A DNA stretch of 64,000 nt from Pseudorhodobacter antarcticus (GCA_945860375.1 CAMAQR010000002.1:1-64000), one strand, 5' to 3'; positions 32,653 to 43,445 are shown, counted from the stretch's first letter. The notes: generated by a model from the sequence alone, not told the origin. Program-made: numbers and translations.

Positions 32653-33525
32653 ATGGCCAATCTCTTGATGCCAGTGGACGAACAATTGCGGACCGCCTTG
32701 CCCGATCTGACCCGGGCGGAACGGCAACTGGCCGGGCATATCCTGTCGCATTACCCGGTGGCGGCCCTTGGCTCGATCACCATTCTGGCCAAAGCCGCGC
32801 TGGTGTCGACCCCCACCGTGGTGCGTCTGGCGCAAAAGCTGGGCTACAAGGGCTATCCCGACTTTCAAGCCGCCCTGCGCGGCGAGGTCGAGGCGATGCT
32901 GGTCTCGCCCTTGGCCAAACATGACCGCTGGGCGGGTGGCGTGCCCGTGACCCATATCCTGAACCGATTTGCCGATGCGGTGATGTCCAACCTGCAAGCG
33001 ACGCTGGGTCAGATCGACCATGCGGAATTTGACGCCAGTGCCGTCCTGCTGGCCGACCCCAACCGCCGCGTCTTTGCCATGGGCGGCCGCATCACCCATG
33101 CCATGGCCGATTACTTCACCTCCTTGATGAAGGTGGTGCGTCCCGAAGTCACCCTGCTGTCGGACAGCGCCAACACCTGGCCACCGGCCTTGCTGGATAT
33201 GTCGCCGGGCGATGTGTTGCTGGTGTTCGACATCCGCCGCTATGAAAACGCCGTGCTGCAAGTGGCCGAACTGGCCCGCGACCAAGGTGCCGAGATCATC
33301 CTGATCACCGATCGCTGGGTCTCCCCCGCCGCCGCCCACGCCCGCCACACCCTGTGCTGCCACATCGAGGCGCCCTCGGCATGGGACAGCAACGTGTCCC
33401 TGATGGTGCTGGTCGAAACCCTGCTGGCCGCAGTGCAAACCCTGTCATGGGCCGACACCGAAACCCGCCTGAAACGCATGGAAGACCTTTACACCCGCAC
33501 AAGGTTCTTTCGCCGCAACCGCTAG
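32653..33525 (+). CDS. RpiR/MurR family transcriptional regulator
   Basis: A 290-residue regulator with an N-terminal helix-turn-helix (about 30-80: ITILAKAALVSTPTVVRLAQKLGYKGYPDFQ) and a C-terminal SIS sugar-isomerase-like sensor domain (about 120-270: RVFAMGGRITHAMADYF, DVLLVFDIRRYE, AEIILITDR). RpiR proteins usually respond to phosphosugars, but members next to amine or amino acid catabolic genes are also known. ATG at 32653 follows AAAGGG; the earlier in-frame start lies over the promoter. Its divergence from the six-gene operon makes that operon the likely target. Confidence 0.88.
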   Translation: MANLLMPVDEQLRTALPDLTRAERQLAGHILSHYPVAALGSITILAKAALVSTPTVVRLAQKLGYKGYPDFQAALRGEVEAMLVSPLAKHDRWAGGVPVTHILNRFADAVMSNLQATLGQIDHAEFDASAVLLADPNRRVFAMGGRITHAMADYFTSLMKVVRPEVTLLSDSANTWPPALLDMSPGDVLLVFDIRRYENAVLQVAELARDQGAEIILITDRWVSPAAAHARHTLCCHIEAPSAWDSNVSLMVLVETLLAAVQTLSWADTETRLKRMEDLYTRTRFFRRNR

Positions 33526-33542
33526 GGTGCGGGTCAGGCGCC

Positions 33543-34409
33543 CTAACCCCGTGCCCCGCGCCCGCCATAGGCGTTCAGAACCACCGCCCCCAACAGCACC
33601 GCGCCACCGATCAACGTGCCCTGCGACACGGTTTCCCCCAACAAAACCCAAACCCACAAAGGTGCCAGCAACACCTCGACCAGCGACAGCAATGTCGCTT
33701 GCGCTGCGGGCACCACCTTGCTGCCAAGCGTGAACAGCAACATGCCCCCGGTCAATGTCACCGCCCCCATCAACGCGGCAATCCCCGCCTCGCGCGGTGA
33801 AATCAGCAAATCCTGGCCCAGAACCGCCAATGCCACCGCCCCGGCGATGATCGAAAACATCCCCCCCAAAGCCACCGCAGGCAGCATGTTGGCCAGTTTT
33901 CCCCAGCGCAAAGTCACCGTGAACACCGCAAATCCCAGCGCCGAAATCAGCGCCGCCAGATTGCCATCCATGGCCCCGCCCGCCATGCCACCGCCGACCA
34001 TCACCAGAATGCCCACCGCCGCCAGCACAATGGCAAACCACGTCAGCGCGCTGACCTGTTCGCCCAGCAAGACCCGCCCCAAAATCGCGGCAAAGAACGG
34101 CGAGGCGGAAAACAGCAGCACCGCATTGGCAACGCTTGTGGCCTGAAACGCATAAATCGCGCCCGAAAATGCCATCACCAGACCCAAGCCGCCCCAAACC
34201 CCCGGCCAGCCCACCGCCCGGATTTCCGTCACCACCCGGCCGCGCGACTGCACCGCGATCCACGCCAGCAGCACGGGCAGCATCCCCACCGATCGCCAGA
34301 CCAAAATCGCCCAAGCCCCGGTGTCCGGGATCAGCCGGATGATCAGCCCTTGCACAGACCAAAGAACCCCGGCCAGCACGATCAGCATGGCCCCCGTCGC
34401 GTATTTCAT
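33543..34409 (-). CDS. EamA/DMT family transporter
   Basis: A 288-residue ten-helix membrane protein with two EamA repeats (about 5-140 and 145-285). It shows the usual GVLWSVQGLIIR start, the FQATSVANAVLLFSASPFFAA stretch ending the first half, and SLVEVLLAPLWVWVLLGE in the second. Members export amino acids or other small metabolites; the substrate is unknown. It is 109 bases downstream of the hydroxypyruvate-reductase-like gene and convergent with the RpiR gene. Confidence 0.87.
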   Translation of the reverse strand: MKYATGAMLIVLAGVLWSVQGLIIRLIPDTGAWAILVWRSVGMLPVLLAWIAVQSRGRVVTEIRAVGWPGVWGGLGLVMAFSGAIYAFQATSVANAVLLFSASPFFAAILGRVLLGEQVSALTWFAIVLAAVGILVMVGGGMAGGAMDGNLAALISALGFAVFTVTLRWGKLANMLPAVALGGMFSIIAGAVALAVLGQDLLISPREAGIAALMGAVTLTGGMLLFTLGSKVVPAAQATLLSLVEVLLAPLWVWVLLGETVSQGTLIGGAVLLGAVVLNAYGGRGARG

Positions 34410-34518
34410 GGACTGCCCCTGTTTTTGTCAGGCTCTGTCAGGGTTTGGCGAAAGACTGTTCCAATCCCGACGCGCGCCGCCGCCGCCAAGCCTTCTGGCA
34501 AGGATTTGATCCCCTGCC

Positions 34519-35451
34519 TCAATACCCGCGCGCGCGGTCCACCAGATACAGCAGCGGCTCGCCTGCCTCGCCGCGCCTGATGTTCTCGGCCAGCACCCGC
34601 GCCGCGCCCAAAATCCTTGTGTCGGCAGCAACATGCGGCGACACCGTCACGCCGGGGTGCGACCAGTACCGATGCCCCGCAGGCAGCGGCTCCACCCGGA
34701 ACACATCCAGCGTGGCATGCCCGATCTGCCCGCTGTCCAGCGCCGCCAAAAGCGCGTCATCATCTATCAAGGGCCCGCGCCCGGGGTTCAGGATCACCGC
34801 CCCGCGCGGCAGCATCGCCAACCGCCGCGCATCCAGCAGGTTTTCGGTCTCCGGCGTTTTCGGCAGCAGCGTCACCACGATCTGTGCGCCTTGCAGCGCC
34901 GCCTCCAGCCCCGCCTCACCGTGAACGCAAGCCACCCCGGCCACCTCTTTCGCGGTCCGGCTCCATCCCGTCACCGGAAAGTGCAGCGCGGCCAAAGCCT
35001 GTGCGCAGGCAGCCCCCAGTGCCCCCATGCCCAGCATCGTCACCGGGCGTTCCCGCGCCAAAGGCGGGCAAGTCGGGTCCCAGACATGGCCCGGATTGAT
35101 GATATGGCGGTCCATTCCCAGATGATGGCGCAATGTGTGCCCCACCACCCATTCCACCATGCCCTCGGTCAGCCCGTCGTCCACCATCCGACACAAAGGC
35201 TGCGTCAAGCTGGCATTGCCGACGATGCGTTCGACCCCCGCCCACAGGCTGAGCACCGCTTTCACATTCACAAACGGCGTGAAATCCTGCAACGGCGACG
35301 ACGGCGCGTAGATGATGTAATCCACCGCCGCGGGGTCGGGCGCCTCTGTCACCAGCACCGCATCCACCCCCAACGCGCGCAAGGCTTCGGGCAGCAGCAG
35401 CGCATAATCTTCCCAGCGGCTGGGGCAGGCGTAGTAGACGGTTACGGGCAT
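34519..35451 (-). CDS. Glyoxylate/hydroxypyruvate reductase A-like enzyme
   Basis: A 310-residue NAD(P)-dependent 2-hydroxyacid dehydrogenase of the GhrA type. Its Rossmann motif is in MLGMGALGAACAQAL near 140, Arg in NPGRGPLIDDDAL, and the active-site His in VSPHVAADT. LSLWAGVERI is typical of GhrA. It likely reduces glyoxylate and hydroxypyruvate. ATG at 35451 follows AGGAG. It is 48 bases after the DUF1345 gene and could be the tail of the mre operon transcript or independent. Confidence 0.86.
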   Translation of the reverse strand: MPVTVYYACPSRWEDYALLLPEALRALGVDAVLVTEAPDPAAVDYIIYAPSSPLQDFTPFVNVKAVLSLWAGVERIVGNASLTQPLCRMVDDGLTEGMVEWVVGHTLRHHLGMDRHIINPGHVWDPTCPPLARERPVTMLGMGALGAACAQALAALHFPVTGWSRTAKEVAGVACVHGEAGLEAALQGAQIVVTLLPKTPETENLLDARRLAMLPRGAVILNPGRGPLIDDDALLAALDSGQIGHATLDVFRVEPLPAGHRYWSHPGVTVSPHVAADTRILGAARVLAENIRRGEAGEPLLYLVDRARGY

Positions 35452-35499
35452 CGGCGGGGCTCCTGAGATTTGGCGCAGGCTATGCGGCACGCGATGCGG

Positions 35500-36123
35500 T
35501 TACAAGCCAGCCGATACCGCCGCATTCACCGCCAACGCCAGAATGACGGTGTTGTAAAAGAACGACGCCACCGCATGCACCAGCACCACTTTGCGCAGCG
35601 CGGTTGACGATGTGACCACATCAGACACCTGCGCTGTCATGCCAATGCCGAATGAGAAATACAGAAAATCCCAAACCCCCGGCGCAGTCTTGCCCGGAAA
35701 GACAAGGCCGCCACGCGCCACTTTGCCTTCGGGGCGGAAATACAGGTGCGCATAGTGAAACCCCGCCAGCACATGCACCATGCCCCAGCCCAAAGGTGCC
35801 GCCGAAAGCGCCAGCAATTGCGCCCAGATCCCCACCGCAGGCCCGGTCAGCACCAGCACGATCGCCGTCAGACTGACCGCCACCGCCATGACGGCCAGTG
35901 CAAAGATAAACCCCAACCCCTCATCCGCCTGTTCGGCATGCTGGCGCAGATCATCCAGGCTGGCAGTTTGGGCAAAGCGCAGCATCAGGGCCAAGTAGAT
36001 CACAAAGAACGCATTCACCCCCAAAAGCGCCCGCAACGCCGCCGACATTGGCGCGAATTGCACGGCGGCAAACAGCGCCGCGCCAAAGGCAAAGGCCCAC
36101 AGAAACCGCCGGTGCCTGCTCAT
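35500..36123 (-). CDS. DUF1345 membrane protein
   Basis: A 207-residue integral membrane protein of the DUF1345 family with about five helices. The family signature appears near the C-terminus: DFLYFSFGIGMTAQVSDV, then the helix ending in VASFFYNTVILALAVN. Function is unknown. It starts 10 bases after rodA, so it is likely transcribed with the cell-shape genes. That association may be incidental. Confidence 0.82.
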   Translation of the reverse strand: MSRHRRFLWAFAFGAALFAAVQFAPMSAALRALLGVNAFFVIYLALMLRFAQTASLDDLRQHAEQADEGLGFIFALAVMAVAVSLTAIVLVLTGPAVGIWAQLLALSAAPLGWGMVHVLAGFHYAHLYFRPEGKVARGGLVFPGKTAPGVWDFLYFSFGIGMTAQVSDVVTSSTALRKVVLVHAVASFFYNTVILALAVNAAVSAGL

Positions 36124-36133
36124 TTTGGCCCCC

Positions 36134-37273
36134 TCATCGTGGCCTGTGCACAATCGCGCTTTGCACCAACCCGAAGGCCAGCAAGATCACCAAAGTCGCC
36201 GACCCGCCATAAGACAACAGCGGCAGCGGCACCCCCACCACCGGGGCCATCCCCATCACCATCGACAGGTTCACCGCGATATACAGGAAAAAGTTCACCG
36301 CCACCCCGATGATCAGCAATTGGCTGAACCGGTCCTTGTTCTGCACCGCCGCAATCAGGCAAAACACCAATATCAGCGCATACAGGATCAACAGCGAGAA
36401 GGCGCCCACAAAGCCGAACTCTTCGCCCAGCGTCGTAAAGATGAAATCGGTGTGCTTTTCGGGCAGGAAATTCAGCCGGCTTTGGGTGCCCTGCATGAAC
36501 CCCTTGCCCGCCCAGCCCCCGGACCCCAGCGCGATCTTGGCCTGAATGATGTTATACCCCGCGCCCAACGGATCGGCGGAGGGGTCAAGGAACGTGTCAA
36601 TCCGGCGATACTGATAGTCATGCAGCAACTGCCACGGCGTGCCGCGCGAGGTGAACACCGCCGTCACCGCCCCGCCCACAATCCCGATCACCCCGGCGAA
36701 ATACCAAAAGCTGACCCCGGCGGCAAACATCACCGCACCGCCCGCCGCGATCAGCATCACCGAGGTGCCAAGATTTGGCTGCATCAGCACCAGCACCGTT
36801 GGCGCCGCGATCAGGACCACCGGCATCAGCACCCACAGCGGCCGCGAGACTTTCTTGTCATCCAGCCAATCGTAATAGGCCGCCAGCATCATCACCAGCG
36901 TCACCTTCATCAACTCGGATGGCTGCAACCGCATGAAGCCCAGATCAATCCACCGCTGCGCGCCCATGCCGACCACGCCGAAAAACTCGACGATCAGCAG
37001 CAAAATCATCGAGACGCCGTAGGCCATCCCCGACATGCTGCGCCAGAACCAGATCGGCACGAAGGCCACGATGAACAGGACCGCCAACCCCAAACCGAAC
37101 CGCTTGATCTGCGGCATCGCCCAGGTGTCGATGTTGCCCCCCGCGATCGAATACAGCATCAGCCAGCCAATCGCCGCCACCGCTGTCACCACAAGGATCA
37201 GCGCCCAATGGATGTAAAACACCTTGGACAGCCCCGCCGGGACCGATTTCAGGCGGTATTCCAGAAAACTCAT
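36134..37273 (-). CDS. rodA: Rod shape-determining protein RodA (SEDS peptidoglycan polymerase)
   Basis: A 379-residue SEDS-family glycosyltransferase with about ten membrane helices. It polymerises lipid II with PBP2 during lateral wall growth. Typical RodA segments include FMRLQPSELMKVTLVMMLA, KVSRPLWVLMPVVLIAAPTVLVLMQPNLGTS (read in two parts), and the C-terminal GMAPVVGVPLPLLSYGGSA. ATG at 37273 follows AGGGGG. It is 8 bases after mrdA, and longer upstream frames overlap that gene. Confidence 0.95.
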   Translation of the reverse strand: MSFLEYRLKSVPAGLSKVFYIHWALILVVTAVAAIGWLMLYSIAGGNIDTWAMPQIKRFGLGLAVLFIVAFVPIWFWRSMSGMAYGVSMILLLIVEFFGVVGMGAQRWIDLGFMRLQPSELMKVTLVMMLAAYYDWLDDKKVSRPLWVLMPVVLIAAPTVLVLMQPNLGTSVMLIAAGGAVMFAAGVSFWYFAGVIGIVGGAVTAVFTSRGTPWQLLHDYQYRRIDTFLDPSADPLGAGYNIIQAKIALGSGGWAGKGFMQGTQSRLNFLPEKHTDFIFTTLGEEFGFVGAFSLLILYALILVFCLIAAVQNKDRFSQLLIIGVAVNFFLYIAVNLSMVMGMAPVVGVPLPLLSYGGSATLVILLAFGLVQSAIVHRPR

Positions 37274-37281
37274 GCCGCCCC

Positions 37282-39237
37282 CTATGCTTTGGTGGTGACG
37301 GGGCGCGACCCGTCGGGCAGGCGCAGCTGCAGCGCGTTCAACAGCGTCTCCATCCGGCCACGTTGATCGGCAGGATAGGCGGTCAGCGCGGGCAATCCGT
37401 CCGACATCGCCCGCAGAATCGCATCGCGCGCAATCGGAGCGGCCACGGCTGATCCGCCGCCGCCATGTTCCACCACCACCGACACCGCGTAACGCGGGTT
37501 CTCGGAAGGGGCGAACCCGACAAACAACGCGTGGTCGCGTTGCTTCCACGGCAGCCGCTCATTGGCCACCACGCCGGTGTCCCGCTCTGCCGTCGAAATG
37601 TTGCGCACCTGCGCGGTGCCGGTCTTGCCCGCCATCCGCATCGCGTCATCGGCAATGCGTGCCGAGCGTGCCGTGCCCTGCGGTCCGTTCATCACCTCAA
37701 ACATGCCGCCCTGAACCGAGCGCAGGATCGACCCGTCCACCCCCAGTGGCTCTGTCTCTTCGACCGGAACTTCCCGCCCGTTCACCGCCTTGATGATGCG
37801 CGGCTTGACCGTCGATCCGCCCGCAATCCGCGCCGTCATCACCGCCAGTTGCAAGGGTGACGTCAGCACAAAGCCCTGACCGATCGACGCGTTGATGGTG
37901 TCGCCGATCACCCATTCCGCCTTTTGCTTTTCCAGCTTCCACGCCTTGTCGGGCATCACCCCTTCGGTGATCGCCGACATCGGCAGATCGTGACGCATCC
38001 CAAGGCCCAGCTTGCGGCCCATCTCGGCAATCTTGTCGATGCCAACCTTCTGCGCGATTTCATAGTAATAGACGTCACAGCTTTCCGACAGCGACCGCTT
38101 CAGGTTCACGGTGCCATGACCGCCGCGCTTCCAGCAGTGAAACTTGCGGCCCCCCGCCTCGTGATAACCGGGGCAGTACACCGTGGTTTCCGCGTCGATC
38201 ACGCCCGCATCCAGCGCCGCCAGCGCCGTCACCATCTTGAACGTCGATCCCGGTGGATAGGCCCCCTGCACCACCTTGTTTGCCAGCGGGCGGTGGTCAT
38301 TTTCGGTCAGCAGAGAGTAATCGGCCCGCGAAATTCCGCGCACGAACAGGTTCGGGTCAAACGACGGCGACGACACCGCCGCGATGATGTCGCCGTTGCG
38401 CACATCCATCACCACGCAGGCCGCACTTTCCTCGCCCAGCCGCGCCTGCACAAAGTTTTGCACGTCGACGTCAATGGTCAGGGTCAAATCGCCCCCCGGC
38501 ACGCCCTCGATCCGGTCCAACTCGCGCATGACGCGGCCGACATGGTTGACCTCGATCCGCTTGGTGCCCGCAGATCCGCGCAGGGTGTCTTCCATCCACT
38601 TTTCCACCCCGATCTTGCCGATCTGGAACTTCGGGATGCGCAGCAACGGATCGGGGCTCTCCAGCGCCTCAAGGTCTTTTTCCGACACCGGGCCGACATA
38701 GCCCACCACATGCGCCAGATCGATATCGCGCGGATAAACCCGGCTGAGGCCAACTTCGGGCGTCACGCCGGGCAGGGCAGGGCCGTTGACCGCGATCTTT
38801 GAAAAATCCTCCCAGTTCAGCCGGTCCGCCACCGTCACCGGCACAAAAGCGCTGTTGCGCTCCAAAACCTTCAGGGCGTCGTCCAGATCCTCGGTGGTCA
38901 TCGGGATGATGTGCGACAGGCGGTTCAACACACCCTCAACCCCGCCCACACCCTCGGCGGCGGTTTCCTTGGTGATCACCACCCGGTAAATCAGTTCGTT
39001 GCCCGCGATCAGCTTGCCGTTGCGATCCTGAATCAAGCCCCGCTCGGGTGGGATCAGCCGGATGTTGATGCGGTTTTCCTCGGCCAGCAGCCGGTACTGG
39101 TCGGCCTGTTCCACCCCCAGATAGCGCATCCGCGCGCCCAAAGCCGTGACCATCGCCGCCATGCCCGCGCCAATGAACAGCGCACGTCGGGTGACGCGTT
39201 TGGACGTGGCTTCGGTATCGCGGGGCGCGCGTCTCAT
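37282..39237 (-). CDS. mrdA: Penicillin-binding protein 2 (peptidoglycan transpeptidase)
   Basis: A 651-residue class B PBP. An N-terminal anchor (about 18-36) is followed by the dimerisation domain with RGLIQDRNG, and the transpeptidase domain with SxxK in PPGSTFKMV, SxN-like SCD in SESCDVYYYE, and KTG in AGKTGTAQV. It cross-links peptidoglycan with RodA in the elongasome. The gene lies between mreD (9-base gap) and rodA (8-base gap). Confidence 0.95.
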   Translation of the reverse strand: MRRAPRDTEATSKRVTRRALFIGAGMAAMVTALGARMRYLGVEQADQYRLLAEENRINIRLIPPERGLIQDRNGKLIAGNELIYRVVITKETAAEGVGGVEGVLNRLSHIIPMTTEDLDDALKVLERNSAFVPVTVADRLNWEDFSKIAVNGPALPGVTPEVGLSRVYPRDIDLAHVVGYVGPVSEKDLEALESPDPLLRIPKFQIGKIGVEKWMEDTLRGSAGTKRIEVNHVGRVMRELDRIEGVPGGDLTLTIDVDVQNFVQARLGEESAACVVMDVRNGDIIAAVSSPSFDPNLFVRGISRADYSLLTENDHRPLANKVVQGAYPPGSTFKMVTALAALDAGVIDAETTVYCPGYHEAGGRKFHCWKRGGHGTVNLKRSLSESCDVYYYEIAQKVGIDKIAEMGRKLGLGMRHDLPMSAITEGVMPDKAWKLEKQKAEWVIGDTINASIGQGFVLTSPLQLAVMTARIAGGSTVKPRIIKAVNGREVPVEETEPLGVDGSILRSVQGGMFEVMNGPQGTARSARIADDAMRMAGKTGTAQVRNISTAERDTGVVANERLPWKQRDHALFVGFAPSENPRYAVSVVVEHGGGGSAVAAPIARDAILRAMSDGLPALTAYPADQRGRMETLLNALQLRLPDGSRPVTTKA

Positions 39238-39246
39238 CTGACTTCC

Positions 39247-39786
39247 TTACATCCGACGACCATAATCGTCGATTTCACCCATCGCGGGTTTGTGCAGATC
39301 CAGCCCGTAGCGCGACACCGCCACCACCAGCGGATAGCAGACAATCGACCAGATCACCTGCACCATCGCAAAGCCAAAGCCGGGCTGCGGCAACAGCACG
39401 ATCGCAAAGGCAATCCGGTAGCTCAGCAACATGCCCACCATCAGCCCCGCCACCAAAAGCCATTCGACGCCAAAGCTCAATTCACGAGTCAGTGCAACGC
39501 GACCCCGCACGAATTCGGACGCAAGGATCACCAAAGCCGTCCAAAGCCCCGGTGGCCGCATCAGGATCATATCCTCCAGCAACACCACGGCGGCGATCAG
39601 CAGGACGGGCAGGTAATCGGGGCGGCGCATGGTCCAAGCAAAGACGACGCACAACACAATATCGGGGCCGGGCAGATCACCTGCCGTCGACCCCAAGGGC
39701 AGCAAACGGAAAAACAGCAGCCCCAGCGCCGCCGCCACAAACAGCAACCGATGCAGCCAGATCGACCGGGTCAGCCCATCAATCAT
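39247..39786 (-). CDS. mreD: Rod shape-determining protein MreD
   Basis: A 179-residue inner-membrane protein with about five helices, matching the size and position of MreD. It links MreC to the cytoplasmic elongation machinery. Sequence conservation in this family is low; the call leans on position between mreC and mrdA and on hydropathy (FVAAALGLLFFRLLPL, FAIVLLPQPGFGF). Its start overlaps the mreC stop by 8 bases. Confidence 0.85.
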   Translation of the reverse strand: MIDGLTRSIWLHRLLFVAAALGLLFFRLLPLGSTAGDLPGPDIVLCVVFAWTMRRPDYLPVLLIAAVVLLEDMILMRPPGLWTALVILASEFVRGRVALTRELSFGVEWLLVAGLMVGMLLSYRIAFAIVLLPQPGFGFAMVQVIWSIVCYPLVVAVSRYGLDLHKPAMGEIDDYGRRM

Positions 39787-40705
39787 TGCCGTCGCCTTCG
39801 GGGGCGGGTTCGGGCGTCACTGGCGGCGCGGGCGGGCCTTGCACCGGCGGCAACGCGATCAGCGCGCCGGTGTCGGTGATCGGCACCAAGTCATGGCTGC
39901 GCAGCACCCGCAGAAATTCCAGCCGCTGATAGTCCGCCGCCAGCAGCACCCGCAGCCGGCTGTCGGTTTCAAACACCACGGTGCCAATCAGCAACCCCGC
40001 CGGAAACACCCCGCCATCGCCCGACGACACCACCCGGTCGCCCGCCTGCACCGTGTCGCTGTCCTCAAGAAACTCCAGCGGAGGTGTGGCCGAGTTGTCG
40101 CCCGACAGGATCGCCCTTTGCCCCGAAGGCTGTACCGTCACCGGCACCCGGCTGTTGCTGTCTGTCAGCAGCACCACGCGGGACGTCTCGCGCCCCACGC
40201 CGGAAATCCGCCCCACCAGCCCGATGCCGTCCATCGTGGCCCAACCGTCGCGAATGCCGTCGCGCGCGCCGACGTTCAGCAGCACCGACTGGCGGAACGG
40301 GCTGCCACTGTCGGCCAGCACCACCCCCGTCACATGCGTCAACCTTGGGTCCAGCCGCACCTTGTTCAGGTCCAGCAGCCGGGCATTCTTCTGCTCCAAC
40401 TGCAACGCAGCCTCTTTCCACGCCTTCATCTGGCGCAGTTCTTCGCGCAATTGCTGGTTCTGCTCATAAAGACGCGCGTAGGATTGGTAGTCGTCCACCA
40501 TCCCGCTGCCCCACGTCACCGGCGCCGCCGCCCAACTGAAGGACGGCACAAACCGGTCCACCAAAGCCGAGCGGAACCGCTCCACCCGCGGGCTGTCAAT
40601 GCGCCACAGGAAAAACAGCCCCAACAACACCAGCACCAACAGCCCCACCAGCACCCGGCGCAGCGGGCGTGAGAATTCTTCCGGGTTGGTGCGGTTTCTT
40701 GCCAT
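39779..40705 (-). CDS. mreC: Cell shape-determining protein MreC
   Basis: A 308-residue bitopic protein: one N-terminal helix (about 18-34), a coiled-coil (about 75-110, YEQNQQLREELRQMK), then the periplasmic beta-barrel domain with GIGLVGRISGVG and GDRVVSSGDGGVFPAG. A proline-rich C-terminal tail (PPVQGPPAPPVTPEP) is an alphaproteobacterial feature. It scaffolds PBP2 and RodA. Confidence 0.93.
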   Translation of the reverse strand: MARNRTNPEEFSRPLRRVLVGLLVLVLLGLFFLWRIDSPRVERFRSALVDRFVPSFSWAAAPVTWGSGMVDDYQSYARLYEQNQQLREELRQMKAWKEAALQLEQKNARLLDLNKVRLDPRLTHVTGVVLADSGSPFRQSVLLNVGARDGIRDGWATMDGIGLVGRISGVGRETSRVVLLTDSNSRVPVTVQPSGQRAILSGDNSATPPLEFLEDSDTVQAGDRVVSSGDGGVFPAGLLIGTVVFETDSRLRVLLAADYQRLEFLRVLRSHDLVPITDTGALIALPPVQGPPAPPVTPEPAPEGDGND

Positions 40706-40745
40706 GGCAGGCCCGTTCTATCCGTTCGACGTTCAGGCCAACGGT

Positions 40746-42160
<1,415 letters not shown>

Positions 42161-42928
42161 ATGTTTGATTTCACCGGACAGGTGGCAGTGGTCACGGGCG
42201 CGGGCAGCCCAAGCGGCATCGGCTTTGCCATCGCCCGCGCGCTTGTCGCGGCAGGCGCGCGGGTGTGCATCAGTGCCACCACCGCCCGCATCCACGACCG
42301 CGCCGCAGAACTGGGCTGCCTGTCCCACATCGCCGACCTGACCGATCCGGCACAAGCGGCGGGCCTGTTCGCGTCAGTGGCCGAACGGCTGGGGCCGGCG
42401 CAAATTTTGGTCAACAACGCCGGCATGGTGCAAAGCGGCAAACGGGTGAAGCGGGCAAAGCTGGGCGGGCTGTCGGATGCCGATTTCGCGCATCACATGG
42501 CGCTGAATGTCGGCGTCACCTTCCATTGCATCCGTGCCGCTTTGCCCGCGATGCAGGCGGCAGGCTATGGCCGGATCGTCAACATCGCCTCCGTCACCGG
42601 GCCGCTGGTGACGATTGACGGATCATCGGGCTACAGCACCGCCAAGGCCGCCATCACCGGCATGACCCGGTCGGTGGCGCTGGAGTATGGCCGCGACGGT
42701 ATCACCTGCAACGCCGTCCTGCCCGGCTGGATCGAAACCGCCTCCTCCAGCGCCAAGGAAATCCGTGCCGGACGCGCCACCCCCACCGGCCGCCCCGGCA
42801 CGCCCACCGAGGTCGCCGCCTGCGCGCTGTTTCTGGCCGCGCGCGCGGCAGCCTATGTCAACGGCGCCATGCTGGTGGTCGATGGCGGCAACACCCTGAC
42901 CGAGATGAAGGGGGCTGGGGCGCTCTAA
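42161..42928 (+). CDS. SDR family oxidoreductase
   Basis: A 255-residue classical SDR. The cofactor loop is VTGAGSPSGIGFAIA at residues 10-24, NNAGM follows near residue 85, and the catalytic YxxxK is YSTAKAA. The C-terminus YVNGAMLVVDGGNTL is typical of 3-oxoacyl-ACP reductase-like members. The ATG at 42161 gives the normal N-terminus MFDFTGQVAVVTG; an in-frame ATG at 42146 with an upstream AGGA is an alternative. The substrate is unknown. It is not obviously tied to neighbouring genes. Confidence 0.87.
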   Translation: MFDFTGQVAVVTGAGSPSGIGFAIARALVAAGARVCISATTARIHDRAAELGCLSHIADLTDPAQAAGLFASVAERLGPAQILVNNAGMVQSGKRVKRAKLGGLSDADFAHHMALNVGVTFHCIRAALPAMQAAGYGRIVNIASVTGPLVTIDGSSGYSTAKAAITGMTRSVALEYGRDGITCNAVLPGWIETASSSAKEIRAGRATPTGRPGTPTEVAACALFLAARAAAYVNGAMLVVDGGNTLTEMKGAGAL

Positions 42929-43079
42929 CGCCCCATTTCACGCAGCACCCGAAAACGCTCACGCCCCAGCTTCCACTCCGCACTGAAATCTTGTTGACGC
43001 CGCGAATTGCGCCGCGTCACTCTCCCTATTAGCGCGATTTGGCCCACCCCATACTCATGACATTGTGGAGAGGTCGACG

Positions 43080-43364
43080 ATGACGGATGACGCCACAAGC
43101 TATTTTTCGGGCACGCGCGCAGCGGCTTTGACACACCTGCAGAATCTGGGCCACACCCCCACGGGTTGGTACAAGATTGCAAAGCTGCCCGACGAGGCTG
43201 CAACTCTGTTCACCAGTTCCGACCTCACGGACGGAGAGGCTAAAACGCGCTGCAGGCATCAGCGGGTCATTTGTGCGGATGGGTCCAACGGCACCGCCAC
43301 CACCTGCTGGACCACCCATGACGATTATGTAGAAGAGTGGTCCGCCAGCACCTGCGACAACTGA
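43080..43364 (+). CDS. Small cysteine-containing protein of unknown function
   Basis: A 94-residue soluble protein I do not recognise. It begins MTDDATSYFSGTRAAALTHL, has no signal peptide, is acidic overall, and carries four cysteines, all in the C-terminal half (CRHQRVICAD, TTCWTTHDD, STCDN). Conserved-looking tryptophans occur at GWYKIA and EEWSAS. GGAGAGG lies 6 bases ahead of ATG 43080, a strong ribosome site, and a hairpin terminator follows. The clean single-gene layout supports a real gene. Confidence 0.65.
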   Translation: MTDDATSYFSGTRAAALTHLQNLGHTPTGWYKIAKLPDEAATLFTSSDLTDGEAKTRCRHQRVICADGSNGTATTCWTTHDDYVEEWSASTCDN

Positions 43365-43445
43365 CCGGCGGGCGTGCCCAAGCGGGGCAAAGATGAAGAA
43401 AGTCCTAATTCAAAGGATCAACCCATTGATCCAAAACAATAAAGG

